From Paraburkholderia tagetis (GTDB lineage: Bacteria; Pseudomonadota; Gammaproteobacteria; Burkholderiales; Burkholderiaceae): 64,000 bases of DNA. Shown piece by piece: positions 52,380 through 61,209 of the stretch. Position numbers and translations under genes: made by a program. Under the pieces are notes generated by a model, which worked only from the letters and a program-made list of their open reading frames with translations, had not been told where the DNA came from and ran no database searches. Where the stretch lies: the NCBI RefSeq assembly GCF_022213065.1, contig NZ_JAKLJA010000001.1, positions 603,916-667,915 on the forward strand, given 5' to 3'. The number at the start of each line of letters is the position of its first letter. The stretch's first letter is position 1.

Positions 52380-52606
52380 CTGGCAACGCGGGATGTGATC
52401 GTTGCGCGGCGGCTTGCATCGGCAAGCCGCCGCGTCCGGCATCCCATCCCTCCCGCCTCGCTCGAGGCATCGACATACATTCCTATCGGATCAATAGTTT
52501 TTATCTTTTTGTATATTTTTCTTTCTCACGTATATTCGTCGGCAGATCGACGCCGCCTTCGGGACGGGACGCTCGATCCGCCAACGAAAACATATGGAGG
52601 AAGACG

Positions 52607-54301
52607 ATGCATCAAAGCTTGAAATGGGCCAGGCGCGAAACGGCCGCGCCCGCGACACAGCCTGCTGCTTGCGACGGCGAATTCGATGTCGTCGTGGTGG
52701 GTGCGGGCGGCGGCGGCCTGCCCGCCGCGCTCTTTGCGCGCTGGCTCGGGAACTCGGTGGCGCTCGTCGAGAAAGCCGGCACCGTGGGCGGCACCGCGCG
52801 CAAGGCCGCGTTCTGGTACTGGGTGCCGAACAACCAGCCGATGCGCGAAGCCGGCCTCGTCGACGACAAGGACGACTGCCTGCGCTATATGGCACGGCTC
52901 GCGCGTCCCGAACACTACCAGCCCGACGCACCGCTGCTCGGCCTCGAACCTTGGGAATACGACGCCTTCGAAGCCATCTACGAAAGTGCCTCGCCGGCTG
53001 CCGAAGCGCTTCACGAGCGCGGCGCGCTGCGCTATCGCCATTGTGCCGACGTCACCGACTACTGGGCCGAAATGCCGGAAAACAAGGCGCCGCGCGGCCG
53101 CGTGCTGCTACCCGCGGATGCGTGCGAATCGATGTCGGACGGCGGGAAGGTCGCGGTCGAATCGATGCAGGCCGCCGCGCTGCGCGACGGCGTGCAGATC
53201 ATGACCGGCGTGCGCGTGCAGCGGATCGTGCGCAACGGCACAGGCGAAGTCGTCGGCGTGCAAGGCACGCGTGCGAGCGGCGAGCCGCTCACCCTCAGTG
53301 CGCGCAAAGCCGTGATCTTCGCAACCGGCGGCTTCACGCACGACCCCGTGCTGCGAGCGAATTTCCTGCATGCTCCGTTCGTCGGCGGCTGCGCCACACG
53401 CAGCAACGAAGGCGATTTCGTGCGCATCGCCAGCGCCGCAGGAGCACAACTGCGCAACATGAACTACGCATGGATGTGCCCCGTCGCGCTCGAACACGTG
53501 GCGGCCGGCGGCGACGACTTCACGGGCACCTTCTCGGTCGGCGGGGATTCGATGCTCTGGGTGAACAAGACCGGACAGCGCGTCGTCAATGAAAAGCTCG
53601 CCTACAACGAAATTGCCCAGACGTTTTTCGAATGGGACCCGCAGCGCGCCGAATATCCGAACTTCGTTCAGATCGCCATCTGGGATCAGCGCAGCCAGCA
53701 ACATTGCGCCAGCACGGAGTATGGCCGGCTCATCCGCCCAGGCGCCGGCAACGAGGCATTCGAATTGCGCGGCGAAACGCTCGAAGAACTGACTGGCGCC
53801 ATTCGCGAGCGCTTGCAGAGGTATGCACATCTAACCGGGAACGCCCAGCTCCGCGACGATTTCACAACGAATCTCCGTGCATCGATCGCGCGCTTCAACG
53901 CGTTTGCGCGAGAAGGCAAGGACCACGATTTCCAGCGCGGCGACCGTCTGGTCGAACGCATGTTCAACGGCCCTACAGGCGAGCCGCTCGAGCATGGCAA
54001 CCCCACCCTGTACCCATTCTCCGATACGGGGCCGTACTACGCGGCATTGGTGGCTGGCGGCACGCTGGACACGAAGGGCGGTCCGCTGACCAACGCCAGC
54101 GCGCAGGTTCTTGACGATCTTGGCGAGCCGATTCCCGGCCTCTATGGCGTGGGCAACTGCGTCGCCTCTGCGTCCGCGCGCGCCTACTGGGCCGGCGGCG
54201 GCACGCTGGGACCGATCCTCGCGTTCGCGTGGCGCGCGGCCCATGCCGCGCACGACGAAGCCGTCAAGCAGACCGTGCCTGCCGAAGCTGCGCCCGGCTA
54301 A
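52607..54301 (+). CDS. FAD-dependent oxidoreductase, 3-ketosteroid dehydrogenase / fumarate reductase type
   Basis: 564 residues, ATG at 52607 with a GGAGGAAGACG site. FAD motif FDVVVVGAGGGGLPAALFARWLG, second glycine motif VEKAGTVGGTA, the segment KAVIFATGGFTHDP, and C-terminal GLYGVGNCVASASARAYWAGGGTLGPILAFAWRAA, typical of the FAD_binding_2 family containing KstD. The N-terminus has no signal, so it is cytoplasmic. Followed by an NTF2-like protein and a porin, together perhaps a catabolic operon for a cyclic or steroid-like compound (inference). Confidence 0.85.
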   Translation: MHQSLKWARRETAAPATQPAACDGEFDVVVVGAGGGGLPAALFARWLGNSVALVEKAGTVGGTARKAAFWYWVPNNQPMREAGLVDDKDDCLRYMARLARPEHYQPDAPLLGLEPWEYDAFEAIYESASPAAEALHERGALRYRHCADVTDYWAEMPENKAPRGRVLLPADACESMSDGGKVAVESMQAAALRDGVQIMTGVRVQRIVRNGTGEVVGVQGTRASGEPLTLSARKAVIFATGGFTHDPVLRANFLHAPFVGGCATRSNEGDFVRIASAAGAQLRNMNYAWMCPVALEHVAAGGDDFTGTFSVGGDSMLWVNKTGQRVVNEKLAYNEIAQTFFEWDPQRAEYPNFVQIAIWDQRSQQHCASTEYGRLIRPGAGNEAFELRGETLEELTGAIRERLQRYAHLTGNAQLRDDFTTNLRASIARFNAFAREGKDHDFQRGDRLVERMFNGPTGEPLEHGNPTLYPFSDTGPYYAALVAGGTLDTKGGPLTNASAQVLDDLGEPIPGLYGVGNCVASASARAYWAGGGTLGPILAFAWRAAHAAHDEAVKQTVPAEAAPG

Positions 54302-54401
54302 AGCGCGAGCCCAGATCACGACCTCTTCAAGCCGTTAAGCCGTTCATTTGCCCCCGTCGCAGCGGCATTCGCAATGCGCTGCGCATTTCAAGGAGACACA
54401 C

Positions 54402-54851
54402 ATGCAGATCCAGTCGATGACCGATGAACAACGCAAGGCCGTGGCACTCGAATACTTCAAACGCATGGATCGCGGCGACGAGATCTTGAGCCTCTTTGAC
54501 GAACATGCCCAGGTCTATTTCCCGAAATGGGGCATCGCCAGCGGGCGCAGCGAGATCGCCAGGCTGTTCGACGATCTGCTCGGCATTCTTGCCGAAATCG
54601 GCCATGACGTGACGTACGCCAATTTCATCCAGCAGGGCGATCTCGTCGTGGTCGAAGCGACCTCGCACGGCCGGCTCAAAACCGGCGAAACGTGGCGCGC
54701 GGGTACCTCGCATGCGGGACGCTGGTGCGATGTGTTCGAAATCCGCGACTTCAAGATCCAGCGCTGCCACATCTATCTCGACCCGGACTATGCCGGCGCC
54801 GATACGGCACGCTATCCGTGGCTGGCGGGAGACCGCGCGCGACGCTACTGA
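54402..54851 (+). CDS. NTF2-like / SnoaL-like protein
   Basis: 149 residues from ATG 54402 behind AAGGAG. The cone-fold pattern is visible: ALEYFKRMDRGDEILSLFDEHAQVYFPKWGIASGRSEIARLFDDLL, then VEATSHGRLKTGETWRAG and WCDVFEIRDFKIQRCHIYLDPDYA. Such proteins are small isomerases, dehydratases or ligand-binding subunits, like ketosteroid isomerase. Its place 100 bases behind the KstD-like flavoprotein suggests a shared pathway. The substrate is unknown. Confidence 0.75.
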   Translation: MQIQSMTDEQRKAVALEYFKRMDRGDEILSLFDEHAQVYFPKWGIASGRSEIARLFDDLLGILAEIGHDVTYANFIQQGDLVVVEATSHGRLKTGETWRAGTSHAGRWCDVFEIRDFKIQRCHIYLDPDYAGADTARYPWLAGDRARRY

Positions 54852-55076
54852 CGCACGCGCGCGTGCGACGCTTTCACTTCGTATAACGAATCATGGCGGA
54901 TCGCACGCGTTACACCGGCTGACCCTCTCACTGATGGCTGACGATGTCAGCCGGACTGGCGATCTCCCCCACAGAGCCAAACCGTGGGGGAGACTAGTCC
55001 AATTAGTTCGCATTCCATATTTTAATCCATCAAATTCTTGCATTTCGCGCAGACGAAGACGTAAGAGGAGACATTC

Positions 55077-56156
55077 ATGCTGCAAGAAAAGAGGCGCGCA
55101 TGGCGCCTTGCTGGATGCACGGCAGGCATGCTGATCTGCGGACTGGCACACGCGCAAAGCCATGTCACGCTGTTCGGACTGCTCGACGGCGGTCTGCTGT
55201 ACACGAGCAAGACGCGCGACGCCGCTACTGGCGCTAACGCCGGCAAGCAGTTTTCGATGATCGACGGCGGTTCGTCGTATTCCCAGTTCGGGATACTCGG
55301 AACCGAGGATCTCGGCGGCGGACTGCAAGCCAGATTCAAGCTCGAGAGCGGAATTAGCATAGCCAACGGGGCGCTCTCGCACTGTGACGGCAACCTGTTT
55401 GGCTGCGAAGCGTGGATCGCGCTCGACAGCCGCTACGGCGAGGTGAAGGCCGGCCTGCAGTTCTCGCCATTCTTCCTCGCGCTGTACGCGTCCGACCCGC
55501 GCAACATGTCGTTCTTCGGCAGCGGCGGTGTCAATCTCGTCGACAACCTGCTCGGCACGAGCATTTTCAGCCCAAGCGCCGTCTCCTGGACGAGCCCGCA
55601 GCTTTGGGGCCTGCAGACCAGCCTCTTGTATTCATTCGGCGGCAAGCCCGGCGACTTCCAGGCGGGCCGGCAATACTCCGCCAGCGTCAAGTATGAATAT
55701 GCCGGCCTGATGGTCAATGCGGCGATCTTCGAGGGCAATAGCGGCGCCGCCAATCCCACGCCCACGCCAATCAATCTTGCCGCCGAGGGCCGCACGCTCG
55801 GCGCGGCATTCAAGTTCGGCGCGCTCACGGTCAAAGCGTCGTTCGTCAATTACAAGGTCGCTGGCTCGTTCAACAACAACGTCTATGGCGGCGGTCTGTC
55901 GTGGTACGTGACACCCGCGCTGGACCTCGACGGTGGCGTGTGGGTAACCAGCGATCGCAATCGCACGGCCAACCATTCACTGCTGGCCGCGCTGGGAGCG
56001 AGCTATTTCCTCTCGAAGCGAACCACGCTCTACGCACAGATCGCCTCCGTGGACAACCACGGAGCGATGAACACGGGCTTGTCGGTCAACGGTGCGTTGT
56101 ATGGCGTTGCCGGTACTACCGTGGGTGCAACTGTTGGCATCCGTCACTCGTTCTGA
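55077..56156 (+). CDS. General porin, Burkholderia type
   Basis: 359 residues with signal peptide (MLICGLAHAQS). It begins SHVTLFGLLDGGLLYTS, has SYSQFGILGTEDLGGGLQARFKLESGI, AWIALDSRYGEVKAGLQFSPFF, and ends in VGATVGIRHSF with terminal Phe, all typical of trimeric 16-strand porins. It lies 225 bases behind the NTF2-like gene and may provide the uptake of the same substrate, although it probably has its own promoter. Confidence 0.92.
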   Translation: MLQEKRRAWRLAGCTAGMLICGLAHAQSHVTLFGLLDGGLLYTSKTRDAATGANAGKQFSMIDGGSSYSQFGILGTEDLGGGLQARFKLESGISIANGALSHCDGNLFGCEAWIALDSRYGEVKAGLQFSPFFLALYASDPRNMSFFGSGGVNLVDNLLGTSIFSPSAVSWTSPQLWGLQTSLLYSFGGKPGDFQAGRQYSASVKYEYAGLMVNAAIFEGNSGAANPTPTPINLAAEGRTLGAAFKFGALTVKASFVNYKVAGSFNNNVYGGGLSWYVTPALDLDGGVWVTSDRNRTANHSLLAALGASYFLSKRTTLYAQIASVDNHGAMNTGLSVNGALYGVAGTTVGATVGIRHSF

Positions 56157-56171
56157 TCTGGGAGAAACCTG

Positions 56172-56606
56172 TTGAAACACGCTTACTCCGCCCCTAACTC
56201 GCCCTCTTGCTCCACCCCTTGCCCCACCCCTTGCTCCACCCTCTACGCGGTTGGACTCTGCATCGCGTTTTTCGCCGCGGCTTGCGCATTCGACGCGCAT
56301 GCGCAAGCCCCTGCCGCCCACTCGCCGGTGGCGTCTGCGCCCGTTACGGCAAGCACCGCCAAAGCCGAGGCCAAAGCCGCTAAAGCCGCCAACCGGGCGC
56401 TGCGCAAAGTCGTCATGCGCCAGCTCTCGCGCACGCGCGGGCTCGACGTCGACGGCATCAACGTCACGGCTGTCGATGGCGTCGTGACGCTGCTGGGCAC
56501 GGCGCCGGATACCCGCCAGATCGATCTGGCGGCCGACGTGGCGCGCGACGTTGCGGGCGTCAGGGCGGTGCACAACAATCTGACGCTTCAGACCAACGGA
56601 AAGTGA
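56172..56606 (+). CDS. BON-domain periplasmic protein
   Basis: 144 residues starting with TTG at 56172 after GGAGA. The N-terminus carries a hydrophobic signal (YAVGLCIAFFAAACAFDAHAQA) after a Ser/Pro/Cys-rich head encoded by near-repeats of CACCCCTTGC. The BON domain is residues about 80-140: LRKVVMRQLSRTRGLDVDGINVTAVDGVVTLLGTAPDTRQIDLAADVARDVAGVRAVHNNL. BON proteins bind phospholipid and guard the envelope during osmotic shock. It follows the porin by 15 bases. Confidence 0.8.
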   Translation: MKHAYSAPNSPSCSTPCPTPCSTLYAVGLCIAFFAAACAFDAHAQAPAAHSPVASAPVTASTAKAEAKAAKAANRALRKVVMRQLSRTRGLDVDGINVTAVDGVVTLLGTAPDTRQIDLAADVARDVAGVRAVHNNLTLQTNGK

Positions 56607-56787
56607 GGCAACGCGAGCCAGCAAAGCCGGCCGTGGTGGCCGACACGAACCCCTGCGTCGATGGCACAATCGTCCGGACCGGCACACTACCCGTGCCGTG
56701 CGCCCCCGACTCCATCGGCGCCTCTCGCTGCCGCCCGCCTGCAAACGCCGGGTGGCACGAGAGCCGCCTCGCAACGAGGAATGAACC

Positions 56788-57195
56788 ATGCCGCTCGCCA
56801 CCGCCACCGCTCGCCTTACCGCCGATGCGCCCAACTACGTCGTCGCCCTCGAGGCCGGCCGCCATGCGCTGACCGGCGACGAAGGCACGCACGAAGGTGG
56901 CGAGGATCGTGGCCCGGCGCCGTTCGCATTGGTGCTCTCCGGGCTGGCCGCCTGCACCGCCGCCACGCTGCGCATGTACATGCAGCGCAAGGCGTGGCCG
57001 AACGCGACGATCGGCGTGGAAGTCAGCCTGCATGCCGAGCAGGACGGCACGCAGTACATTCGCCGCGGCGTCGCCGTGGATGGCCCGCTCGACGAAGCGC
57101 AACGCGCGCGGCTGGCCGAGATCTGCGAAAAGACGCCCGTCACGCGCTTCATCAAGCGCGGCACGCGCATCGACACGACGCTGCGCGTGGCGTGA
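56788..57195 (+). CDS. OsmC-family peroxide reductase
   Basis: 135 residues. Two conserved cysteines, Cys56 (SGLAACTAATLRMY) and Cys113 (AEICEKTPVTR), are the peroxidatic and resolving residues of the OsmC/Ohr family; KTPVTRFIKRGTRI is typical for the C-terminus. It reduces organic hydroperoxides with lipoyl or thiol electron donors. A good start ATG with GAGG-like site at 56773. Monocistronic, between BON and the minus-strand DUF488 gene. Confidence 0.85.
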   Translation: MPLATATARLTADAPNYVVALEAGRHALTGDEGTHEGGEDRGPAPFALVLSGLAACTAATLRMYMQRKAWPNATIGVEVSLHAEQDGTQYIRRGVAVDGPLDEAQRARLAEICEKTPVTRFIKRGTRIDTTLRVA

Positions 57196-57240
57196 GGCGC
57201 CTGTCACGCGTATAAGCGTGGCGCTGTGGCGCGGTCGCGC

Positions 57241-57789
57241 CTAGGTGTCCTTGTCCGGCTCGCGGGGGTAGACGACCGTTCTGTCCGGCTGAACCATCGC
57301 GCCCGCAGTCAGCCGGGCGGGCTCCAGACGGCCAGCGCCCATGATGTGGAAGACGGTCTCGCCGCGCGCGATCAGATAGTCGGTAATGATGCGCCGGTGG
57401 CAACGCCACCAGACGGCCTCGGAGCACATGACCGCGCAGCGCCGGGCTCGCCCCAACTCGATCAGCCGATCAAGGCCCGCGTGGAATGGCGCGGATAGTG
57501 CGTAATCGGCGTAATGATGAAAGCTCGTGTTGGTCCAGAAGCCGTTGACGTCCTCGGCTACCGTCCGCGTCTTGCCGCGCAAACCGCCCAGCGCCGCCTC
57601 ATGCTCGTATGCGATATCGAATGGCGCCAGCGCCCCGGGAAGCGTCGATTCGTTGAACTGAGGATTGGTCCTCGACCTCGGCATTTTTCTCACGTCCGCG
57701 AGCACGCCTATCTCCGCACCGCTCAACAGGCCGATGAAGTCGTCCAGCGTGTGATTGGAATGGCCGATGGTAAAGAACGGAAGCGTCAT
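57241..57789 (-). CDS. DUF488 family protein
   Basis: 182 residues from ATG 57789 (GGAGACGACAC upstream). Motifs FFTIGHSNHTLDDFIGLL, VLADVRKMPRSRTNPQFN and RRCAVMCSEAVWWRCHRRIITDYL define DUF488, including the conserved Cys-x-E-x-x-x-x-C-H-R. The function is unknown, perhaps nucleic-acid related. It lies 14 bases behind the DUF2945 gene and is co-directional, so both are one operon. Confidence 0.85.
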   Translation of the reverse strand: MTLPFFTIGHSNHTLDDFIGLLSGAEIGVLADVRKMPRSRTNPQFNESTLPGALAPFDIAYEHEAALGGLRGKTRTVAEDVNGFWTNTSFHHYADYALSAPFHAGLDRLIELGRARRCAVMCSEAVWWRCHRRIITDYLIARGETVFHIMGAGRLEPARLTAGAMVQPDRTVVYPREPDKDT

Positions 57790-57803
57790 GTGTCGTCTCC
57801 GCT

Positions 57804-58013
57804 TCAAAGCAGTTGAAGAACGCGGCCCCGATGCGCGGCAATGTGATCGGTCTTGTCGCTCTTGATCTCGTACTGCGGATCCTCCGGCGACGCACGATGC
57901 GTATGCCCCTTATAGTCGAAGTCGGCCGTGTGCACCGCGATGATGGTGCCCGTGACCCAGCCCGCCTCCGAATTCCATCGGACCCGGTCGCCCTGCTTGA
58001 ACCTGTTCGTCAT
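57804..58013 (-). CDS. DUF2945 (hypervirulence-associated) tudor-like protein
   Basis: 69 residues from the ATG at 58013 with AGGGCGAG upstream. The sequence NRFKQGDRVRWNSEAGWVTGTIIAVHTADFDYKGHTHRASPEDPQYEIKSDKTDHIAAHRG is a complete DUF2945 small SH3/tudor-like barrel. Such proteins are common and often next to DUF488; the role is unknown. The longer frame has no family similarity. Confidence 0.8.
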   Translation of the reverse strand: MTNRFKQGDRVRWNSEAGWVTGTIIAVHTADFDYKGHTHRASPEDPQYEIKSDKTDHIAAHRGRVLQLL

Positions 58014-58294
58014 CTCGCCCTCCTTCGGGAGTGCCCGCAACATGCATGCGGTGTACGTGCGGTGTTCGTGTGGTATGCGGGCAATATGAATCCGGCGCAA
58101 CGAATGCTGCTTCCTTGCCGCCGCAATCATACGCGCCGGCTTATTCGATGCATCCCGCTGCACGAATAGTGCGTTCCAGTCATTATGCCGCTCATTGATT
58201 TTCCGGGCGCAGGCGCGGTCTTGCCGTTAAAATCTCGCCCTTTCGTGCAATTTCCCGCAGTTTTTCTCTGACCCTCTCGACCCGCCGTCCCCCG

Positions 58295-59710
58295 ATGCAA
58301 CCCGCTTCCTCCGCACAACCCGCTTCTCACGGCGCTTCTCACGGCACTTCCCATGATGCCGCCGACGACGCCGAACTCGCCCGCGATCTGGTCTACGGTC
58401 CCGACGACCGCCCCGCACCCACACTCGCTTTCGTGGCCGCGCTGCAGCACTTGCTGGCCATCATCGTGCCCATTGTGACGCCGGGCCTCCTGATCTGCCA
58501 GGCGCTGGGCGTCTCGAGCCACGACACCACGCTGATCGTTTCGATGTCGCTCGTGATTTCCGGCATCGCCACCTTCCTCCAGTGCAAGCGCTTCGGGCCG
58601 CTGGGCGCGGGCCTGCTGATCGTGCAGGGCACGAGCTTCAACTTCGTCGGCCCGCTGATTGCCGGCGGCAGCCTGATGGTCAAAGAGGGCACGCCCGTGA
58701 CCGCCGTGATGTCGGCTATCTTTGGCGTCGTTATTGCCGGCTCGTTCGTCGAAATGGGCGTCTCGCGCATCCTGCCCTTCATCAAGCGGCTCATCACGCC
58801 GCTCGTCACGGGCATCGTGGTCCTGTTGATCGGCCTCACCCTCATCAAGGTCGGCCTCATCAGCATGGGCGGCGGCTACGGCGCCATCGCCAAGGGCACT
58901 TTCGCGAACCCCGAGAACCTCGCGCTCTCGTGCGTCGTGCTCGGCACCATCATCGTGCTCAACCGCGTGCCCATCGTCTGGGTGCGCAGCACGGCGCTCG
59001 TCATTGCGCTCGCGATCGGCTATATCGTGGCCGGCATCATGGGCCGACTCGACTTCACGGGCGCACGCGAGGCCGCGCTCTTTCAGATCCCGACCCCGTT
59101 GCACTTCGGCCTGGGTTTCTCGTGGTCGCTCTTCGTGCCGATGCTGATCATCTATCTCGTGACCTCGCTCGAGGCCATCGGCGACGTCACGGCCACCAGC
59201 AAGATCTCGAAGGAGCCCGTGGAAGGCCCCGTGTGGATGCGGCGCATCAAGGGCGGCGTGCTTGTGAACGGCGCCAATTCGCTGATCGCCGGCGTATTCA
59301 ATACCTTCCCGAGCTCGGTCTTCGCGCAGAACAACGGCGTGATCCAGATCACCGGCATCGCGAGCCGCCACGTGGGCATCTGGATCGCGGGCATGCTCGT
59401 GGTGCTCGGCCTGTTCCCGCCGGTCGCGGGCGCCCTGCAAGCCGTGCCCGAGCCCGTGCTGGGCGGCGCTGCCATGGTGATGTTCGGCGCCGTGGCCGCT
59501 TCGGGCATCAACATCCTCGCCGGCATCCGGCTGGACCGCCGCGCGCTGCTCATCATCTCGGTCTCGCTGGCGCTGGGCCTGGGTGTCTCGCAGGTGCCGG
59601 AGATCCTGGCGAACCTGCCGCATGCGCTCAAGAACGTGCTGGAGTCGGGCGTAGCCACGGGTGGCATCTGCGCACTCTTGATGAACTGGTTCCTGCCGGA
59701 AAAGTCGTGA
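58295..59710 (+). CDS. NCS2 xanthine/uracil-type permease
   Basis: 471 residues with about 13 membrane segments after a 40-residue cytoplasmic N-terminus with repeated SHGASHG. Motifs: FVAALQHLLAIIVPIVTPGLLI, LIVQGTSFNF, SLEAIGDVTATSKIS and FPSSVFAQNNGVIQITGIASRHVG. The QNNGVIQITGIASR box and IGDVTATS are characteristic of the xanthine/uric acid branch (XanP, UacT). It imports a purine with protons. ATG at 58295. Divergent from the DUF2945 operon. Confidence 0.9.
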   Translation: MQPASSAQPASHGASHGTSHDAADDAELARDLVYGPDDRPAPTLAFVAALQHLLAIIVPIVTPGLLICQALGVSSHDTTLIVSMSLVISGIATFLQCKRFGPLGAGLLIVQGTSFNFVGPLIAGGSLMVKEGTPVTAVMSAIFGVVIAGSFVEMGVSRILPFIKRLITPLVTGIVVLLIGLTLIKVGLISMGGGYGAIAKGTFANPENLALSCVVLGTIIVLNRVPIVWVRSTALVIALAIGYIVAGIMGRLDFTGAREAALFQIPTPLHFGLGFSWSLFVPMLIIYLVTSLEAIGDVTATSKISKEPVEGPVWMRRIKGGVLVNGANSLIAGVFNTFPSSVFAQNNGVIQITGIASRHVGIWIAGMLVVLGLFPPVAGALQAVPEPVLGGAAMVMFGAVAASGINILAGIRLDRRALLIISVSLALGLGVSQVPEILANLPHALKNVLESGVATGGICALLMNWFLPEKS

Positions 59711-59831
59711 TGGATTGACACCCTTGCTCCTTCATGCCTTCCGGTGCGCAAGGGCGAAGTTGGGCGCGGCCCTCGGGCCGCGTAACGATGTGCGATAGTG
59801 TTCGCACCAACCCGCAACGAAGGAGCACACC

Positions 59832-60215
59832 ATGAGCGACGACGAACGAGCCATCCGGCAAGTCGTGGAAACCTGGATGGTCGCGAGCAAACGCGGCGAT
59901 ACGGCAACCGTCCTCGACCTGATGACGGACGACGCGATCTTCATGGTCCCGGGGCAGGAGCCGTTCGGCAAGGCAGCATTCGCCGCCGCCTCGAAGGGCA
60001 TGGAAGGGACGAAACTGGACGGCAAGAGCGAGATCGTGGAGTTGAAGATCCTCGGCGACTGGGCGTTCGTCCGCAATCACATCGACATTGCCGTGACGCC
60101 GCCAAACGGCAGCACGGTCCACCGCGCAGGCTATACCCTCACGCTCCTGCACAAGGAAGCCGACGGCCAGTGGCGGCTCGCGCGCGATGCCAACCTGCTG
60201 AGCGTACGAAACTGA
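59832..60215 (+). CDS. SgcJ/EcaC-type SnoaL-like protein
   Basis: 127 residues, ATG at 59832 behind AAGGAG. Pattern ERAIRQVVETWMVASKRGDTATVLDLMTDDAIFMVPGQEPFGKAAFAAASK and WAFVRNHIDIAVTP, ending GQWRLARDANLL: the NTF2-like DUF4440/SgcJ family. Function unknown, often in oxidative or catabolic contexts. A 30-bp repeat starts at its stop codon. Confidence 0.8.
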   Translation: MSDDERAIRQVVETWMVASKRGDTATVLDLMTDDAIFMVPGQEPFGKAAFAAASKGMEGTKLDGKSEIVELKILGDWAFVRNHIDIAVTPPNGSTVHRAGYTLTLLHKEADGQWRLARDANLLSVRN

Positions 60216-60272
60216 GCGCAACCAAGCACAACCAAGCGCGACTGAGGGCAACCAGGCACAACCAACTGCGCC
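60213..60272. repeat. Stop-codon-anchored 30-bp direct repeat
   Basis: Two 30-base units (60213-60242 and 60243-60272) both start TGAG; the first TGA is the stop codon of the SnoaL-like gene, the second is in the same frame. Each unit itself consists of two CAACCA-containing subunits. The second unit has several changes. Confidence 0.7.
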
Positions 60273-60369
60273 AGGCGATTCAGCCTGAACCATGCCGAGC
60301 ACCATGTGCCCGGCCTGATCCTTCGCAGTCCTGCCTGGGGAGCAACCTCGCCCCAGCGAGCTTTCAGCC

Positions 60370-60777
60370 TCAGCTTGAAGCCAATACGTCCTGAAGCCGC
60401 TCGACGACGCCCGGCCAGCCACGGCCCATGCCCTGGTACGCGGTCTTCCCCAACGGCGCATCCAGATCGAATCCCTTGTGCTCGAGCGTCAGGCGCGTGC
60501 CGTCGCCCTCCGGCGCAAGGCGCCATGTGATCGTGGTGTTCAGCGTACCCGTTGCGAACGTATAGACGAACAGACGCCCGGGCTCCACGGCAATGACCTC
60601 GCAGGGCTGCTGGCCCCAAGGGCCCATGTCCAGAGTAAAACGATGCCCGACACTCGCGCGCACGTCGCCTGCGGCCCACCATGTCGCATGGACAACCGGA
60701 TCGGTCAGGGCGGCCCACACGCGCTCGGGCGTGTGAGACAGGAAGCGGGTCAACTCGATGATGCCGGGCTCCGTCAT
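60370..60777 (-). CDS. AHSA1/SRPBCC-domain protein
   Basis: 135 residues from the ATG at 60777 (AGGAG upstream). The helix-grip fold is seen: IELTRFLSHTPERVWAALTDPVVHATWWA, FTLDMGPWGQQPCEVIAVEPGRLFVYTF, TITWRLAPEGDGTRLTLEHKGFDL, PGVVERLQDVL. This is the Activator of Hsp90 ATPase 1-like (AHSA1) family; such bacterial proteins bind hydrophobic ligands. It stands alone on the minus strand. Confidence 0.85.
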   Translation of the reverse strand: MTEPGIIELTRFLSHTPERVWAALTDPVVHATWWAAGDVRASVGHRFTLDMGPWGQQPCEVIAVEPGRLFVYTFATGTLNTTITWRLAPEGDGTRLTLEHKGFDLDAPLGKTAYQGMGRGWPGVVERLQDVLASS

Positions 60778-61209
60778 GTTTTCTCCTCTCGCGTGCAGAG
60801 CAGTCTCCAAGCGCGTGAATGATTCGGTCAAGCGTATTATCCGCAATTGCTTCTTGCAATTTGAGCACACCGCCATTACTGCATCGCACGCGCCGTGCAT
60901 CCCGCATCAAATAAATGAATATGCATGCGTTCAACGCGCCTTCGTGCGCACGACGCGCACACGAATCTCCCTATATATCAGCGCTCTTATACACATCATG
61001 CAAATTTCGCATGACGCCATGTGTATTCAGCATTGGACGCACCAGGGCAAGTCGCCCGAGTATCCGCCTTCAGCATTTGTAGCCGCCTGGACGCATTTAC
61101 CTTTCAATGTTCATACACACTGAATGCGCGGCGCGAATGCTTGTGACGACGACAAGGATCGTGACGAAAATCGCCGCGATACCGTTCGATCTGGAAATAA
61201 GGAGACGAT
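60778..61209. other. Intergenic region upstream of the APC permease
   Basis: 432 bases, AT-richer than the rest, holding divergent promoters of the SRPBCC gene and the permease. GGAGACGAT precedes the GTG start at 61210. No further gene or structured RNA was recognised. Confidence 0.6.
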
